A DNA stretch of 64,000 bases from Sympetrum striolatum. Taxonomy: Eukaryota > Arthropoda > Insecta > Odonata > Libellulidae. The notes under the pieces are model-generated. The model saw nothing but the letters and a program-made list of their open reading frames with translations, did not search any database and was not told the DNA's origin. The stretch lies in NCBI GenBank assembly GCA_947579665.1, contig OX388350.1:38969393-39033392 (forward strand). The letters are read 5' to 3'. Within the stretch, counting starts at the first letter, position 1. Every line of letters begins with the position of its first letter. Positions 32,865 to 44,399 of this stretch are shown one piece after another. A program made the position numbers and the translations under genes.

Positions 32865-33250
32865 TTATCTGTTTTACGGACCCATTCGGGAAGACTATTG
32901 AATAATTTAAAACCATCATTCATTAGTGACCTCCTAAAGAAATTAGTTTTATGCTTATCTATTCTTAAGTTAGAAATTTGCCTTGTAGCATAATGATGGT
33001 GGTTGACGTAATTGCTATGTCTTTATATAAATAACTAGGCACTCTTTTGTTCAACATTTTATGGACTATTTCCAAGACATGTAAAGAAATTCTTTTTTCC
33101 ACGGACTGAGTATTCAGCATGGATTCTATGTTCAAAATTTGAATATATATATATAGAGAAATAAATCTATTGTTGATATAAACTAAAATGTCGGTATTTA
33201 CAGTTAATTCATGCGAATAAGATAAGTCATGAATAAGATAAATCACGCGA
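32865..33250 (-). pseudogene. LINE ORF2 3' end, opposite orientation
   Basis: The minus strand encodes ISLHVLEIVHKMLNKRVPSYL and, after a break, RRSLMNDGFKLFNSLPEWVRK. These are typical of the extreme C terminus of CR1/jockey-like LINE ORF2. It abuts the (AAAT)n tail of the fragment at 32100-32864, so the two are tail to tail. Confidence 0.65.
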
Positions 33251-34685
33251 ATAAAATTAATAACTCGAAAAATTGTCGGATATGTTTGTTGAAATTTAGC
33301 GATAAGTTGAAAAACATATTAATCTCCAGCTACTGAAAAAAGGGATTTCAAAACAATGGAAAAGGTTATTTTTCTCCTAAATAATATTGTGGGGTGTGAC
33401 ATACATCTCACGAGAGCACTATAGGGTTAAAGTGGAAACCTGTGTACGACATAAGAATTAATAATAGTATTGCGTATACGCAACGTTTTTCACAGGAAAA
33501 GCTTTCGGAAGTCGGAACCTGTGTAGCGTGGATTGAAAAATATATTCATTCACCCTCGCTTATTAACAGATATAATAAAGAAAGTAACTTAATAATTTGC
33601 ACTTTAAATTTATTTTACCACGACCAGTTTCACTTCAACACCTCGCCACTTACACTTCGCCATTTAGTGTGGAAATTACTAAGTTTCTACTACTTACAAA
33701 GGTGAAACAGGGACTGAAAATCTAAACTTACGATGTAAATACTACACTACAGATGAATATCGAGTTGGGATAAACAGTAACTACGATACTCGTGGAATCT
33801 ATTATGCTGTTCATAGGGTAAATAATAGATATGGTGAGAGGCAGCTGAAATATATTATCAAACAATTGTTCAATAAATTGTGCCCAGAGTGATGCACATT
33901 ATTTTAACAGAGCAAGAAGCATTAAGAGGGTTCTAAAAAATCTTTTGCTGAGAAATATTCTGTTAGAAAGGTGATTTTTTTACTGTTATATGGAAGTGGT
34001 TTATAATAACATTGCAATAATTTAGTGAGCGTATGTTTTATATTTCAAGACTGAGCTGTTTTCTCTGGTCAACTTATGTTTCCTTTTTTCAATTAATTTT
34101 TAATTTTAGATTTCTCCGACAGGCTTTGCCTGATGGAACTTCGATGTTCTCTTTGTTTAAATACATCAATAAATATGCTATGGCTTTCCAAAAAGTTACT
34201 CCTTTTCAGACCATTTTTATTATGAACAGCTAGTATTCGATCCTGTGAAAGACGGAGCGAAATTTTCCTGCTTTTAGAAATATTTACTAGCGACTTGCTT
34301 CTCTTCTAAGTACATTTACAATCTCCAAGGAATTAACAAACGGTTAATCCTAAAATAAAGAATACTGAGAAGAAAAACATTCGATATAGAGGGCTTTATT
34401 TTGATAGTCTACGCACGATATTTCCATATGAGCCTAGCTCGTATGGTATTTCCACACTCTTTTGGCTAAATATTCTTGCTATACTTTATTCCACCATTGT
34501 GCCACTTATTTATAAAATGAAATTCAATTGCATTCCAATTTTTTTACCGTATTCAATGCATCATCTCTATATTACCCTGTGTTTTCCATTTCAAGAAACA
34601 CCAATTCATTATAGACGAATGTACTTTATGTTGAACAACCTAATTAAGACATACTCAAACGAATACAAATACCGCGAGAATTATT
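33251..34685. other. AT-rich intergenic DNA, nothing recognised
   Basis: Short frames only, none with a recognisable domain. Confidence 0.35.
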
Positions 34686-34689
34686 ATTA

Positions 34690-34945
34690 ACAATTAAAAA
34701 AAGAAAACGGCATATCTAGTGCACATCTTGCGGAACACTAAATATTACCTCATACTGTTGATAATTGAAGGGAAAATCGAAGGTAAAAAAGGAAGAGGAC
34801 TGAGAAGAACATCTTGGATGGAGAATATAAAACAATGGGATGAATTACCAACTGCTGAGAGAATAATACACACAACAACCAATAGGAACGAAATGCTAAA
34901 TGTGATCACCAACATCCATGAATGGACAGGCAGAAGAAATTAACC
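34690..34945 (+). pseudogene. LINE ORF2 C-terminal fragment
   Basis: HILRNTKYYLILLIIEGKIEG followed by KKGRGLRRTSWMENIKQW matches the C-terminal 'H..R...Y.LL..I..GKIEGKRGRGRRR.SWL.N...W' signature of arthropod LINE ORF2 proteins. About 75 codons remain, ending in a stop at 34943. No 5' part is visible. Confidence 0.75.
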
Positions 34946-35830
34946 TACTTATGCCGGAAAATTTTCTCGGTCCCTTGGGCTTCCGAGATAGATAGGTATT
35001 TCTATAGCTGCTTTGTTGTTATACAATATTACTTCTCGAAAATAGGATCTTCAAGCGCCAAAGTCTGAATCACGGGCTACATCCCATGCTACAGCTAATG
35101 CTGCCCTCGCCTCCGAGAAATCAATTCTTTTGCAACCCAATTTTGTTCCCATATTTTCCGACTGGTTGGATGGGACGAAGCGTAACCAGGAAAAGTAAAA
35201 CTTGTTCACCATCAAACATGCTTAAATATAATGGACAAATCAGTGACTATTTGAAATTAAATTATATAATATTTAAAATCCTTTTATGGAAAATAATCCA
35301 GCAGTGGGGAATCAGAAGTCAGTCAAAACGAACGGGTCTTTAAATCTCATATCATTTCGATGAGAAAGACGACAGACACAGATTTAAAAGGGAAAAGGGA
35401 AAGTTAGAGTTTAATAAATAAATTAAGGCAAAAAGTGGCAGTAACAAATAACAGTTTAAATTAAGGTAACACAGGAACTTCTTAACAGAGCGGTAAATAA
35501 ATGGACCAAGTTACCTACAAACCTTTAATGAAAACAAATAAGGAGTTTGGAGAAAGATGCTGAAACTTACTATTAAAATGTGAAGGTATAATATTAAATA
35601 ATACTGTATTTTATTGTAACACTGAAAAAATCGAATGAAATTGCATCGTATATAATGAGTACCAATGATTTATAGTTGAAAAGTTCATAAATATTTTGTT
35701 TGGAAAAAATGTTAATTCTTGGCACTGAAACTATCTGTAAAGATTAATTTTACGGTAGCCATGCATAGTGTGACTCGCATTAAGTATAAATTGTAAATAT
35801 GTTGATTAAATATGAAAGGTTGTGATGTTT
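34946..35830. other. AT-rich intergenic DNA, nothing recognised
   Basis: No gene, RNA or repeat identified. Confidence 0.35.
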
Positions 35831-35835
35831 TTCAG

Positions 35836-35992
35836 TTGATCTCAATGGCTTGAGGCTTCCACCTGACATTTTCCATACTGCAGAAAGATATATGAATGAG
35901 CAGATAAAAGATGAATTCAAAGACATTCCTGACATGAGTGAAAAAATTTTAGAAATTTTTCTTTACATGAGTTCGTCATTTTTATATTCCTA
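35836..35992 (+). other. Possible orphan exon (weak)
   Basis: A TTTTTCAG acceptor-like site at 35828-35835 precedes about 50 open codons in one frame (DLNGLRLPPDIFHTAERYMN, then a charged stretch), ending at TAA near 35992. A GTGAAA donor-like site lies near 35939. The amino-acid mix is more protein-like than its surroundings, but I recognise no family. It may be chance. Confidence 0.2.
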
Positions 35993-36465
35993 AACTGAAC
36001 TACATTACTGGAAAGAAGTATATACACCCGGAATACACTTTAGCTCAAATTTAACAACAATATAATAATAAAGCGACTTTTATTAGGCCAATATTGAGAA
36101 TGGTAAGTCTCTTCTTACATCAATAGATTCTTACTAAGAAAAAACTCACAGAAAAATCTTACGGAAATTCTGAACAAGAATACGAAAATTTAACGTTGTT
36201 TATAAAAGAAGCAAGAGTTGCATTTCCGTTCGCTTGACTCAGGAAATGTGAGTTCTAAACTTCTGTCTTTCAGAAAATAATCTACCACCGAAACAAAAGG
36301 TCAGCAATCTAGGGAACTCTAGCGTTTCTCTTTGCCATCCACAAATATTTTAACACTACTTAAGGGCGTAGATAAAATTTGTTTGCCTGTAAAGTAATTC
36401 GCCCTAAGTATAGTAGGATCCCCAAACTACCTGGTATTAGCTGTCAAAAGCTTTAATGAATAGAA

Positions 36466-36565
36466 AATGAGACCTGAGCATGAGGAGTTTGCAGTTTGCG
36501 ATTGTTCTTCTCACTGAGCCAATATGCTATCAATGGAAGTAAGATCAAACAATTTTCGTTGCATT
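36466..36565 (-). repeat. Half copy of the 46218-46548 foldback family
   Basis: On the minus strand GATAGCATATTGGCTCAGTGAG, CAATCGCAAACTGCAAACTCC and TCATGCTCAGG parallel one arm of the foldback at 46218-46548 (TAGCATTCTGGCTCAGTAAGG ... CACTCCTCATCC). Only one arm is found here. Confidence 0.45.
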
Positions 36566-38079
36566 CATGAAGAATTGCATTATTCAGCATCACTCATATA
36601 TCACAAATATTTCGAGACATTACAGCTATGAACAAATAGAAATGATAGTGTCTGATGAATTATGCAGTCCTTTCTACTGTACCAACATTAAGGCATAAAT
36701 GATATAAAATGAAAGAACAACTTTGTAGAGTCCACAATCTTTCATAAATGCATAAATGGCAAAGACATAAATGACTCGAAACACTGTTATACCCATGAAA
36801 ATAAACAAGAGCATAATGACAGCTGGAAGTCTCACTTTTCCTTACAAAGATACGCATTCGAATGTGCATAATTATATTAAAAGGTGAAGGTAGGAGTCAA
36901 AAAGAAAATGTGTTCATTCCCTGATTTCAACGAAAAATGAGGGAACTATGTAAATTAATATCCAAGTCAAATTCATTACCCAAATTGAAAATTGATGCTG
37001 CCTTCACCCAACGGCAAATCATTCTTGGAACATGATTAAATATCCTTGAAGATACAGGTAGACAGAATTTTGATTTAATTTCTTTAAAAAGAACAAGAAA
37101 TTTCTTTTTGTCGCTCGTCAACGGCTCGCTGCGAGCCCCGGAATGACCTTTAACCTACAGCTTTTCTCCTCCGCTTTTCCAAGGAAATTCCAGCGAAATC
37201 CTTCCTGAGAAATTTTATTGTCTTGTTTTTCGATATTATTCGATTCACCTGCGAGGGAAGCTGAAATCCCCGTCGACTTCCGCTCGACTCCCCAAAAGCT
37301 AAAGACGCTGCTTTCGATAAAATACGGATTAACTCCGTGCTTTAGCCTTCTTTAACTCTCGTCCAATAAGTATCCCTTGGAACTGTTAATATTTTCCCTT
37401 TGTATCTTTTTAGGAAACACTTTATACTCAGTCATGTATTGTCAAAATATGTTACATAATATTTTGTGTTTTGTTTAAATATTTATCAAATTATGAAAAA
37501 ATTAAATTTAAGGAGATAGTAAAGAATTTGATAGATATCCAACATGCCGTTTTTTAAGACTACAAGGAAAAATCATTTAAAAAAATGTAAAACTACCTCC
37601 ACTACAATCCTGGCATCAGAAAACAGTTTCTTTCACAAGTCCCTTGATGAACAGCCAATATATATTTAGTCAAACATAATAATTGATGAAACAAAGGTAA
37701 GAAACTAATAAAGTAACATGGTTACTTGAAAATGCTTCTTCAAACAATTGTGTTATGTATTCTTCTCATTAATGATTTCTATCAAGATCAATGTAAGTTA
37801 ATTTTATGATTTGATTGCAATTATGGAATCGTGTTTTTAGGACGGCAGCATCAGACTAGCACATAGTTTTCTTGACTTTCTCCCTTTTCCTGATCAGACT
37901 GTTCATATCAAACCAAAAAATATGATTTAAACAAAGATATAAAGAGGCACTTATTATCTCATGGCTACAATTAAATAAGGGAAAATAATAGCATGTAAGG
38001 ACTTTTTTTTTTTCTCAAATTTTTCTCATGTTGAACCCGAACTCGCCCGATTAAAGCTTATTTCATTTTCAACTTTTAA
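36566..38079. other. AT-rich intergenic DNA, nothing recognised
   Basis: No supported feature was seen. Short frames near 36660-37121 have no domain. Confidence 0.35.
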
Positions 38080-39590
38080 CACATTAAATAGAGTCTCAGA
38101 GATATGCTTTTTCTGCATCTGCGAGTAAAAGGTTCCTAAAACCGTGCTGTCATTTTAGAGTTTAAAATTCAGCACATAGATGACTATAAGCCGACCTAAA
38201 TACAAACCGAGGCTCCTTATTTATTTATTTCTTCATAAAGAATACAATTAGCCACCAGGCCAGGCGGTAGTAATTTCTGTGGGAGGAGGGAAAAATAAAA
38301 TAATATGCCTGGTATTCACCCTAGTCGATAGGAAAACCCCCAAAACCTCACGAAGACAGTGCGCATTGCATGTAATAAAAAAATTTACAAAATTAGTTCA
38401 AAAATAACAACAATCATACAGCGTTTCAAAATTTACGACAGTATTACAATATTTAAAATCAAAACGATGTCACAACGAAATCACGAAACCCTTTTAATTT
38501 TATTGATGAATACATTGTATGAAGGGGGAAAAGGTTCGAAAACTTCTTCAGGTAAATATCGCAAAAAGGTGGGAAAACTAATCTACTCGAGTATAAGCAC
38601 AGGATGGGAAATAAAGGACATCCGAAACAGACGGTCATCAAATATGACTATTTTCAATCCAACAATTCCTCATGGACGACACGCGATTGCGGAGAAAATA
38701 GACGAAGTATTATTAATTAAGCAATTTAGGAATTTACAAGGCGATTTCCTACTGCGGCAGACCTTTTTCACCGGAGAATAGGAAGTGAGACCTTAATTCG
38801 AGTATAAGCCGAGGGGGGTATTCAAGCCTGTTTTATTTTAAACTTTTAAGACATAAAATATAATCGAAGAGATATGCTGTTTTCTGCATCTGCGAGGGAA
38901 AAGATGAAAACATTTCGTTATCTTCTTAGAATTCAAAATAAAGTTACAGAAAGCTTTCGTGAGTTGTTTGAAATCAGAAAAAATAGCTATTTTTTTGCGA
39001 AATTAACTCGCTTAGTTTAATTTTTGAGACATTATACACAAAGGTAATAAAGGTTCAATGTACAGTCCTGGCCAAAATTAACGCAGCACCGGCCGTAAGG
39101 ATCGCTAGGGAGGTGCTGCGTTAATTTTGGCCAGGAGTGTACCTGCGAGTGAAAAGATTAAAATTTGTTGATTTAAAATTTAATAAAATTGGGAATTTAA
39201 ATAAAATAGCAAAAGTTTTTCATAGTGAATAATAGATATTTTTGCTTTTTTAAGAAATTAAAATATATCGCAGGTGTATGCGAGTAAAAAGATTCAAACA
39301 TTATGCTCTTGTTTAGTAATTTAAGATAAAGCAACGAAAATCTTTCAAAACATTTGAAACCATGATAAATATCTACTTTGTCGGCCAAAACTACTCGCTT
39401 AATTTTAACCTTTAAGATATCGATAATATTCGCAAAGAAATGAAGGTTTTTTGCATTTGCGAGTGAAAATAAATAAAAATGAGTTTTTTTAGAATTTAAA
39501 ATTAAGTCACAGAACTCATTCTTTTGATATCATAAAAAATAAGCACTTCTTCAGCCAAATTTACTCGCTTATTTTAAACGCATTTGAAAA
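38080..39590 (+). repeat. Diverged tandem repeat built on a TGCGAGTGAAAAG motif
   Basis: Blocks resembling GAGATATGCTxTTTCTGCATCTGCGAG, then GTGAAAAGATT and TAAAATTxAGxxACAGAA, recur near 38100, 38870, 39145, 39280 and 39450. They alternate with CAAATTTACTCGCTTA-like blocks. Intervals are about 135-180 bp once insertions are removed. A segment at about 38217-38775 starting with TTTATTTATTT interrupts it and may be a retroelement insertion; the 81-bp palindromic MITE at 39061-39141 also interrupts it. Confidence 0.5.
39061..39141. mobile_element. 81-bp palindromic MITE, Tc1/mariner-type, copy 1
   Basis: TACAGTCCTGGCCAAAATTA at the left is mirrored by TAATTTTGGCCAGGAGTGTA at the right, with TA at each end. 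The arms extend through ACGCAGCACC / GGTGCTGCGT. Only about 21 nt separate the arms, so the unit is almost entirely TIR. A near-identical copy in inverse orientation sits at 42655-42735. Confidence 0.85.
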
Positions 39591-39591
39591 T

Positions 39592-40495
39592 TGATGAAGA
39601 AGTTAATCATTTTAAAACCTTGATCTAGACTGTGCTATAAAATTTGACATATCAAAATCGGTAATAATCATACGTTTAAGTTACCACTGTCTCTGCCTAC
39701 CAGGACATGACATGGTGCGACCTCTATGTTTCAGGGAAAGGGACATTCATAGGGTGGAAGTCTATTATAAGTCGCCTATTCCTCCCCTTCTTCACCCTAT
39801 CATTAGTTCAAAAAATCGCCATTTCCTATCCTCCGAGGAACGACCGTTAAAATCGGAAATCCCGGAGCGCTACACCAGCCTTAAGGAAAGACAAGAATTA
39901 ATTCTCTTTCCTCTCCATCAATAATGTATCACGTGCATTTGATGGAGAAGCTGACAACTGGATGAAGGAAGACCGACAGCTACATTTTAGCCGTCCATCA
40001 GGGGTATTTGCACTCGGCCCTGACATTTCCGGGCCTAAAGAAAAGAGAACTTTCCGCAGATCAATGTTTGATTCGAGGAAGATTTTCTTCGCCCCGCCGC
40101 CTCAATTTGAAAAGTAAAATGAGGAGTCTTTTTTAAGACGCTTCAGGAGCCCTCGAATAACCAGTCCAATAAGCCGATTCGGCGGATTTGGAGCGCTGAA
40201 AATTTCGTTTTCGGGAAAGGGAGCCCTTGAATGCTTGACCTTTAGATTCGGTAAAAAGTTTCCTATCGCCGGATTTTATTCCGAGAAAGTCTTTTTCCCC
40301 ACTAAGTCTATGAGAGCGATAAGAAGGGCATTGTTCCCTGAGAAAAGTATTCCGTCGACATTTCCGAGGAGAAAACGTTTTTCCGTTTAAAAGTAAGTAC
40401 ACGGAATGAGAATTGAATATCCCTCGTGAGTTTCGACATCGGTAAATTGGAAAGTTATTTAATAAATTATGGCATTGAGGTTAAACTTAGGAAAG
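39592..40495. other. Intergenic DNA, nothing recognised
   Basis: Short frames at 39712-39924 and 40133-40402 show no domains. No RNA or repeat was recognised. Confidence 0.35.
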
Positions 40496-40499
40496 CGAG

Positions 40500-40735
40500 C
40501 GACTTGACCCAAGATTGTACATCATCATCATTGTTTAAAGGACATGCCTTGTCTCTGCATCCAGGAGCTTCTGCCATTATCTTGAGTTGGCAGTACCCTT
40601 GTATGGATATCGTCGACATATTTCTTCCTAGGTCTTCCCCTTCCTTTTTTTCCCAACACTTTTCCTTCTAGCATTATCCCTATCATACTGTTATGTCTCA
40701 TTAAATGACCCAAGAATTTTACTTTCATTTTTTTC
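40500..40735 (-). pseudogene. LINE ORF2 C-terminal fragment with ATG-repeat tail
   Basis: The minus strand reads VKFLGHLMRHNSMIGIMLEGKV, then LGKKGRGRPRKKYVDDI, the same LINE C-terminal signature seen at 34690. After degenerate codons it ends in an ATGATGATG tract near 40525, similar to tails of some RTE/jockey elements. 5'-truncated. Confidence 0.7.
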
Positions 40736-40828
40736 CATTACATGTTTTAATTTCCTCTTTTACTTCACTCCTTTAAAACTTCAACATTCGTTTTCCTTTC
40801 CACAAGATTGTACAAGAAGTAAAAAATA

Positions 40829-40890
40829 GTGACTTGGCTAGTACTCGGAACCCAAGTCTCCCACTCTCCGGGCAGGATAAGATATAATCC
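40829..40890 (-). repeat. tRNA-like sequence, inverted and degenerate
   Basis: The reverse complement resembles the tRNA-like unit at 40967-41041, including CCCGGAGAGTGGGAGACTTGGG and a box-B-like GGTTCCGAGTACTAGCCAAGTCAC. It has more mismatches and the 5' half decays. The two units are divergent with about 75 bp between them. Confidence 0.55.
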
Positions 40891-40966
40891 TATTTCCACC
40901 TTTTTAAGGGCTAATTAAAAGCAAAAATGAAAAAATCATGATAAACTTAGGAGCAATAACACATCT

Positions 40967-41041
40967 GGCTAGGCAGTTTAGTGGTCATAACATCTGCCCG
41001 GAAAGTCGGAGACCTGGGTTCGAGTCCCAGCCGAGTCACCA
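40967..41041 (+). repeat. tRNA-like sequence / SINE head with encoded CCA
   Basis: A cloverleaf can be drawn: acceptor GGCTAGG/CCGAGTC (one mismatch, one wobble), a D arm from GTTTAGTGG, a T arm CTGGG-TTCGAGT-CCCAG (perfect), then ACCA. The anticodon stem is poor (TCTGC/GTCGG) and the loop would give GGA, although tRNA-Ser needs a long variable arm. It is therefore a tRNA pseudogene or tRNA-derived SINE rather than a working tRNA. The encoded CCA hints at retroposition of a processed tRNA. Confidence 0.6.
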
Positions 41042-41850
41042 TTTTTCGCTTCTAGTACAATTATTTAATATTAATAAATCATAAATAAATAAACATTATG
41101 ATACGTCGTCAAGTTAACTATCCATCCACAAGATAATGTCTACTGCTTTCCTGGCCATATGAAATACATAAATCTATCTTATGCACACTACGAAATTTTT
41201 CAATGCCTACAACTTTGTTTTTCTAATAAATGGCATACGTTAAAACATAAATATATTTACATGTAAATAAATTGACACGTATCTATGAGAACAGATAAAT
41301 GTGTACCCTGACAATTACCTATTCATTATTTACCGAAACGATATGAAAGAGTAAAACTCATCCAATTATATTTAGAGGAATTTCATCGTACAAAATAATT
41401 CATAGCGCCAAAAATACATACACAGAAATTAAAATAAAAACTTGTTGTAACTATGTACAACTTGTGTGTCCAACCATCATGAAAAATTGAGAGGAATTGT
41501 ACATTTCGATTTTACTGTACGTACGTTACATATATTTTTGATGCAATACATTATTTTGTACGATACCAAAGAGCATGATGACCCAATGTGCGCCAACCTA
41601 ATTAAAAATTGCATGATATATCAGTTGCTACTTATATTACACTACCTACATTAAATTATGCGTTATTTTATCATTTAGATAGCATATTTTTTTTCTTTTT
41701 TAAATCCAATTTACACTTTTTAAAGACTCCAATGAGAACAAAAATGAAAAAATTATGATCGTATAACATATTCATGTAAAATCCTCCTACGCACAGAATA
41801 TTTGAAACTGAATTCTGTTGACGTACGGAAAATCAATATGGGAAGCTTTA
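41042..41850. other. AT-rich intergenic DNA, nothing recognised
   Basis: No supported feature was seen. Confidence 0.35.
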
Positions 41851-41854
41851 ACTG

Positions 41855-41960
41855 TGTGGAACTCCATCAAGTAAATGGGAGAGAGATGACTCAATAAAAT
41901 TCCACTGTTAAGTGGAAAAAACAGTGGAATTTTGTTAAGTTATTTCCCACCCATTTACTG
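41855..41960. repeat. Imperfect foldback with a perfect 14-bp inner stem
   Basis: AAAATTCCACTGTT (41896-41909) pairs perfectly with AACAGTGGAATTTT (41920-41933) around a 10-nt loop. Outside it GTAAATGGG and CCCATTTAC extend the pairing imperfectly. It may be a small MITE or a structured RNA; no target duplication was resolved. Confidence 0.5.
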
Positions 41961-42654
41961 ACATACGGAAAAATTATAAAAGCTGCGTTTCATTGCAATC
42001 GACAAATCTGCCCTGTATTCATAACACTCCACTTGAATAGGTACAGTAATAAACGGACGTTTAGTTTCCGAGCATAACTACGCTTGCATAATTCCTCTCC
42101 TTGACTTTAATTAACGGCACAACTCGAGCTAGAGTCAGTAAAGATTAACTAAACCCAATGTTATTAATAATACCTTGCGTTTCCATGGATAAAACACTAA
42201 TTAACAATGAAGGCAATGACTCACTTTAAATCTTTTGAGGTGGTGGTTCTTTAATTTTCGTCTCTATAACTGATAATGATTCTGTGATTCTATGTGTTTC
42301 ACATCTATGTCTGAATATGATATGATTCTATTCTGAAAATGATTGCTCGCGAGGCACATAACATTGATTTGCATCATACGACATCTGAATCACACCATTC
42401 GACTAAAATTATTATTATTATAATTACATACATACATTACATGGCTCCTATGCATTTAAGTAAGACGCAATATATACAAACATTAGAAAATTTCAAACGC
42501 CAGCCCCACAAATACCTAAATTTTAAAACAACATCACCATAATCACAAACAGTAACACAACACACACAAATACAGTAAGACTCAATTCTTAAATTATCCC
42601 CCCCGGTGTCCCCTCCAACACATCTATTCACAGTTGCCACACAGTTTACATATG
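41961..42654. other. AT-rich intergenic DNA, nothing recognised
   Basis: No gene, RNA or repeat identified. Confidence 0.3.
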
Positions 42655-42735
42655 TACACTCCTGGCCAAAATTAATGCAGCACCTCCCTAGCCATCCTTA
42701 CGGCCGGTGCTGCGTTAATTTTGGCCAGGAGTGTA
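42655..42735. mobile_element. 81-bp palindromic MITE, Tc1/mariner-type, copy 2
   Basis: Same length and sequence as the unit at 39061-39141 but inverted: the centre reads CACCTCCCTAGCCATCC here and its complement there. TACACTCCTGGCC and GGCCAGGAGTGTA termini with TA at each end. Only a few bases differ between copies. Confidence 0.85.
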
Positions 42736-43800
42736 CATACTTTGGATTTGTCATTTATACGAAATAATGATCAACACATAGCTAAACCAGTATCTATAAC
42801 GTCATCAATATAATTAACCGTACGATACTATTAAACATATTAATAAACTAGTATTCATAGTAGTATATTTTACAGTATTATTTACATTATTACAGCACTA
42901 TTTACATTTATTTATCTCGTTATTTACAGTACATCTCATATATAGTCATAAAATATTTCCGTTTTTGAGTAAGCTTTTCAGGGTTCCTGTTAATACATAG
43001 TTAACATAGTAAATCTCTGAAGTAAACCAAGTTAAGAGCATTCTTCTATTATTAGGTCAAGTTATTGTGAATCTGTTTAAAAACCACAGACATGTTGTAT
43101 TCCCCAAGGCAGGTAACAATCAGTAACTTAGGACAGCAAAACCTGTTGTAAATTAGTACCAAAAACTACCATAAGAGAGCAGATGCTGTCGCACGTCACT
43201 ACGAGTATAACTGAGCGAAACGCAAGGAAAAAGATACTGCACATTTATGTCAAGCAGATATCTCACGGGAAATGGAACGGAAAACATTTCGATATCCAGT
43301 AAACGGACGTTATGCTGCATTTCTTCTGTCTACGTAACTCTTTAAACTTGTACAACGACCTACATTTTTTCATCCTGGTAGCATTGGAAAATCCCCTTTG
43401 TTTCCGAGATTTCCAATATCGTAAGGAGTCAAAACATGAGTTAAAAGACTAGGTTTCCGTAGTATCCGATACAAACAGCCCCACGGAACTCCGATAACGC
43501 TACCTGGATAGCGATATTATATTTCCCAAGTGAGATCTTACAGCCCAATACCCGCACATAGCTCCTTCATTTCTGGGGAATTTTTCCCAGAGCGTATTCC
43601 AAACGGCACAAACTGTTGAGACATTTCTTACTCCAGCACTATAAAATGCGGGCATTCAATGTTACATAGAAATAAAAATATTCATAACGTTTCCATTCAA
43701 ATTTCTATTTCGCACATGCTTGCATTTTAGTAAAAGATATGATTAGTGTCTTGGAAATAAAATTTATTCAAAATAAAGTAATCGGAGTAATAACGCACTC
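42736..43800. other. AT-rich intergenic DNA, nothing recognised
   Basis: No supported feature was seen. Confidence 0.35.
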
Positions 43801-43859
43801 CATCTTTTCCACTATATTATAAGTTACAAATTATACCACTTAGATATATCTTTGTATAA

Positions 43860-44345
43860 AAGGCCTTAAGAGTGTTTATAATTGTAGTGGGCAGGATAAA
43901 CCTTTTTGTTTTGTATAATTTAAGAAGGATTTTAAATTTTGTAATTCCTATACCAAATGCGCAATTATATTAGCAATTTGATTCTTATATACCACCAAAA
44001 TTTTTCAACTCACTTCCAAAAAATGTCTCCATCTCACCCAAAGAAAGAGCTTTTCTTAGTAAATTTAAGGCCTTTCTATTTTTGCAAAATGAAATAGAAA
44101 TATAATTAAAGTAACTACGTATATTTTTACTTATTTCTCTTGTATCTTTCCATATTTCAACTTGTTTTTTAACTTATTAATTTTTTATACTCATGCCGAA
44201 AAGCACGACAACTTTGAATTAAAGTGATGGCCATCCCTGTAAAGGTTTTTTATCTTCTGGGTTGGCTAATTTTCACGACTTATTTGTGAAGATTTTCAAA
44301 GCATATATTTATTTTGTATTTTAAGTGAAAATAAACATTATTATT
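43860..44345 (+). pseudogene. LINE ORF2 3' end and 3' UTR (CR1-like)
   Basis: About 36 codons read PPKFFNSLPKNVSISPKE then RAFLSKFKAFLFLQNE, resembling the extreme C terminus of CR1-like ORF2 ('FN.LP..I......FK..LK..L'). A 3' UTR of about 230 bp ends with an ATTATTATT tract near 44335. Upstream codons are degenerate. Confidence 0.55.
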
Positions 44346-44399
44346 AATATTCTGGAAGTATTTTATCATCAGTAGTATTACTGTCGTCCGTACGGTTTG

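Noticed and set aside
38359..38781. 140-codon plus-strand frame
   Set aside because: Lys/Ile/Thr-rich translation of AT-rich DNA within a repeated region; no recognisable family.
40967..41041. Functional tRNA gene
   Set aside because: Anticodon stem mismatches, an implied GGA anticodon without the long variable arm of tRNA-Ser, and an encoded CCA point to a pseudogene or SINE.
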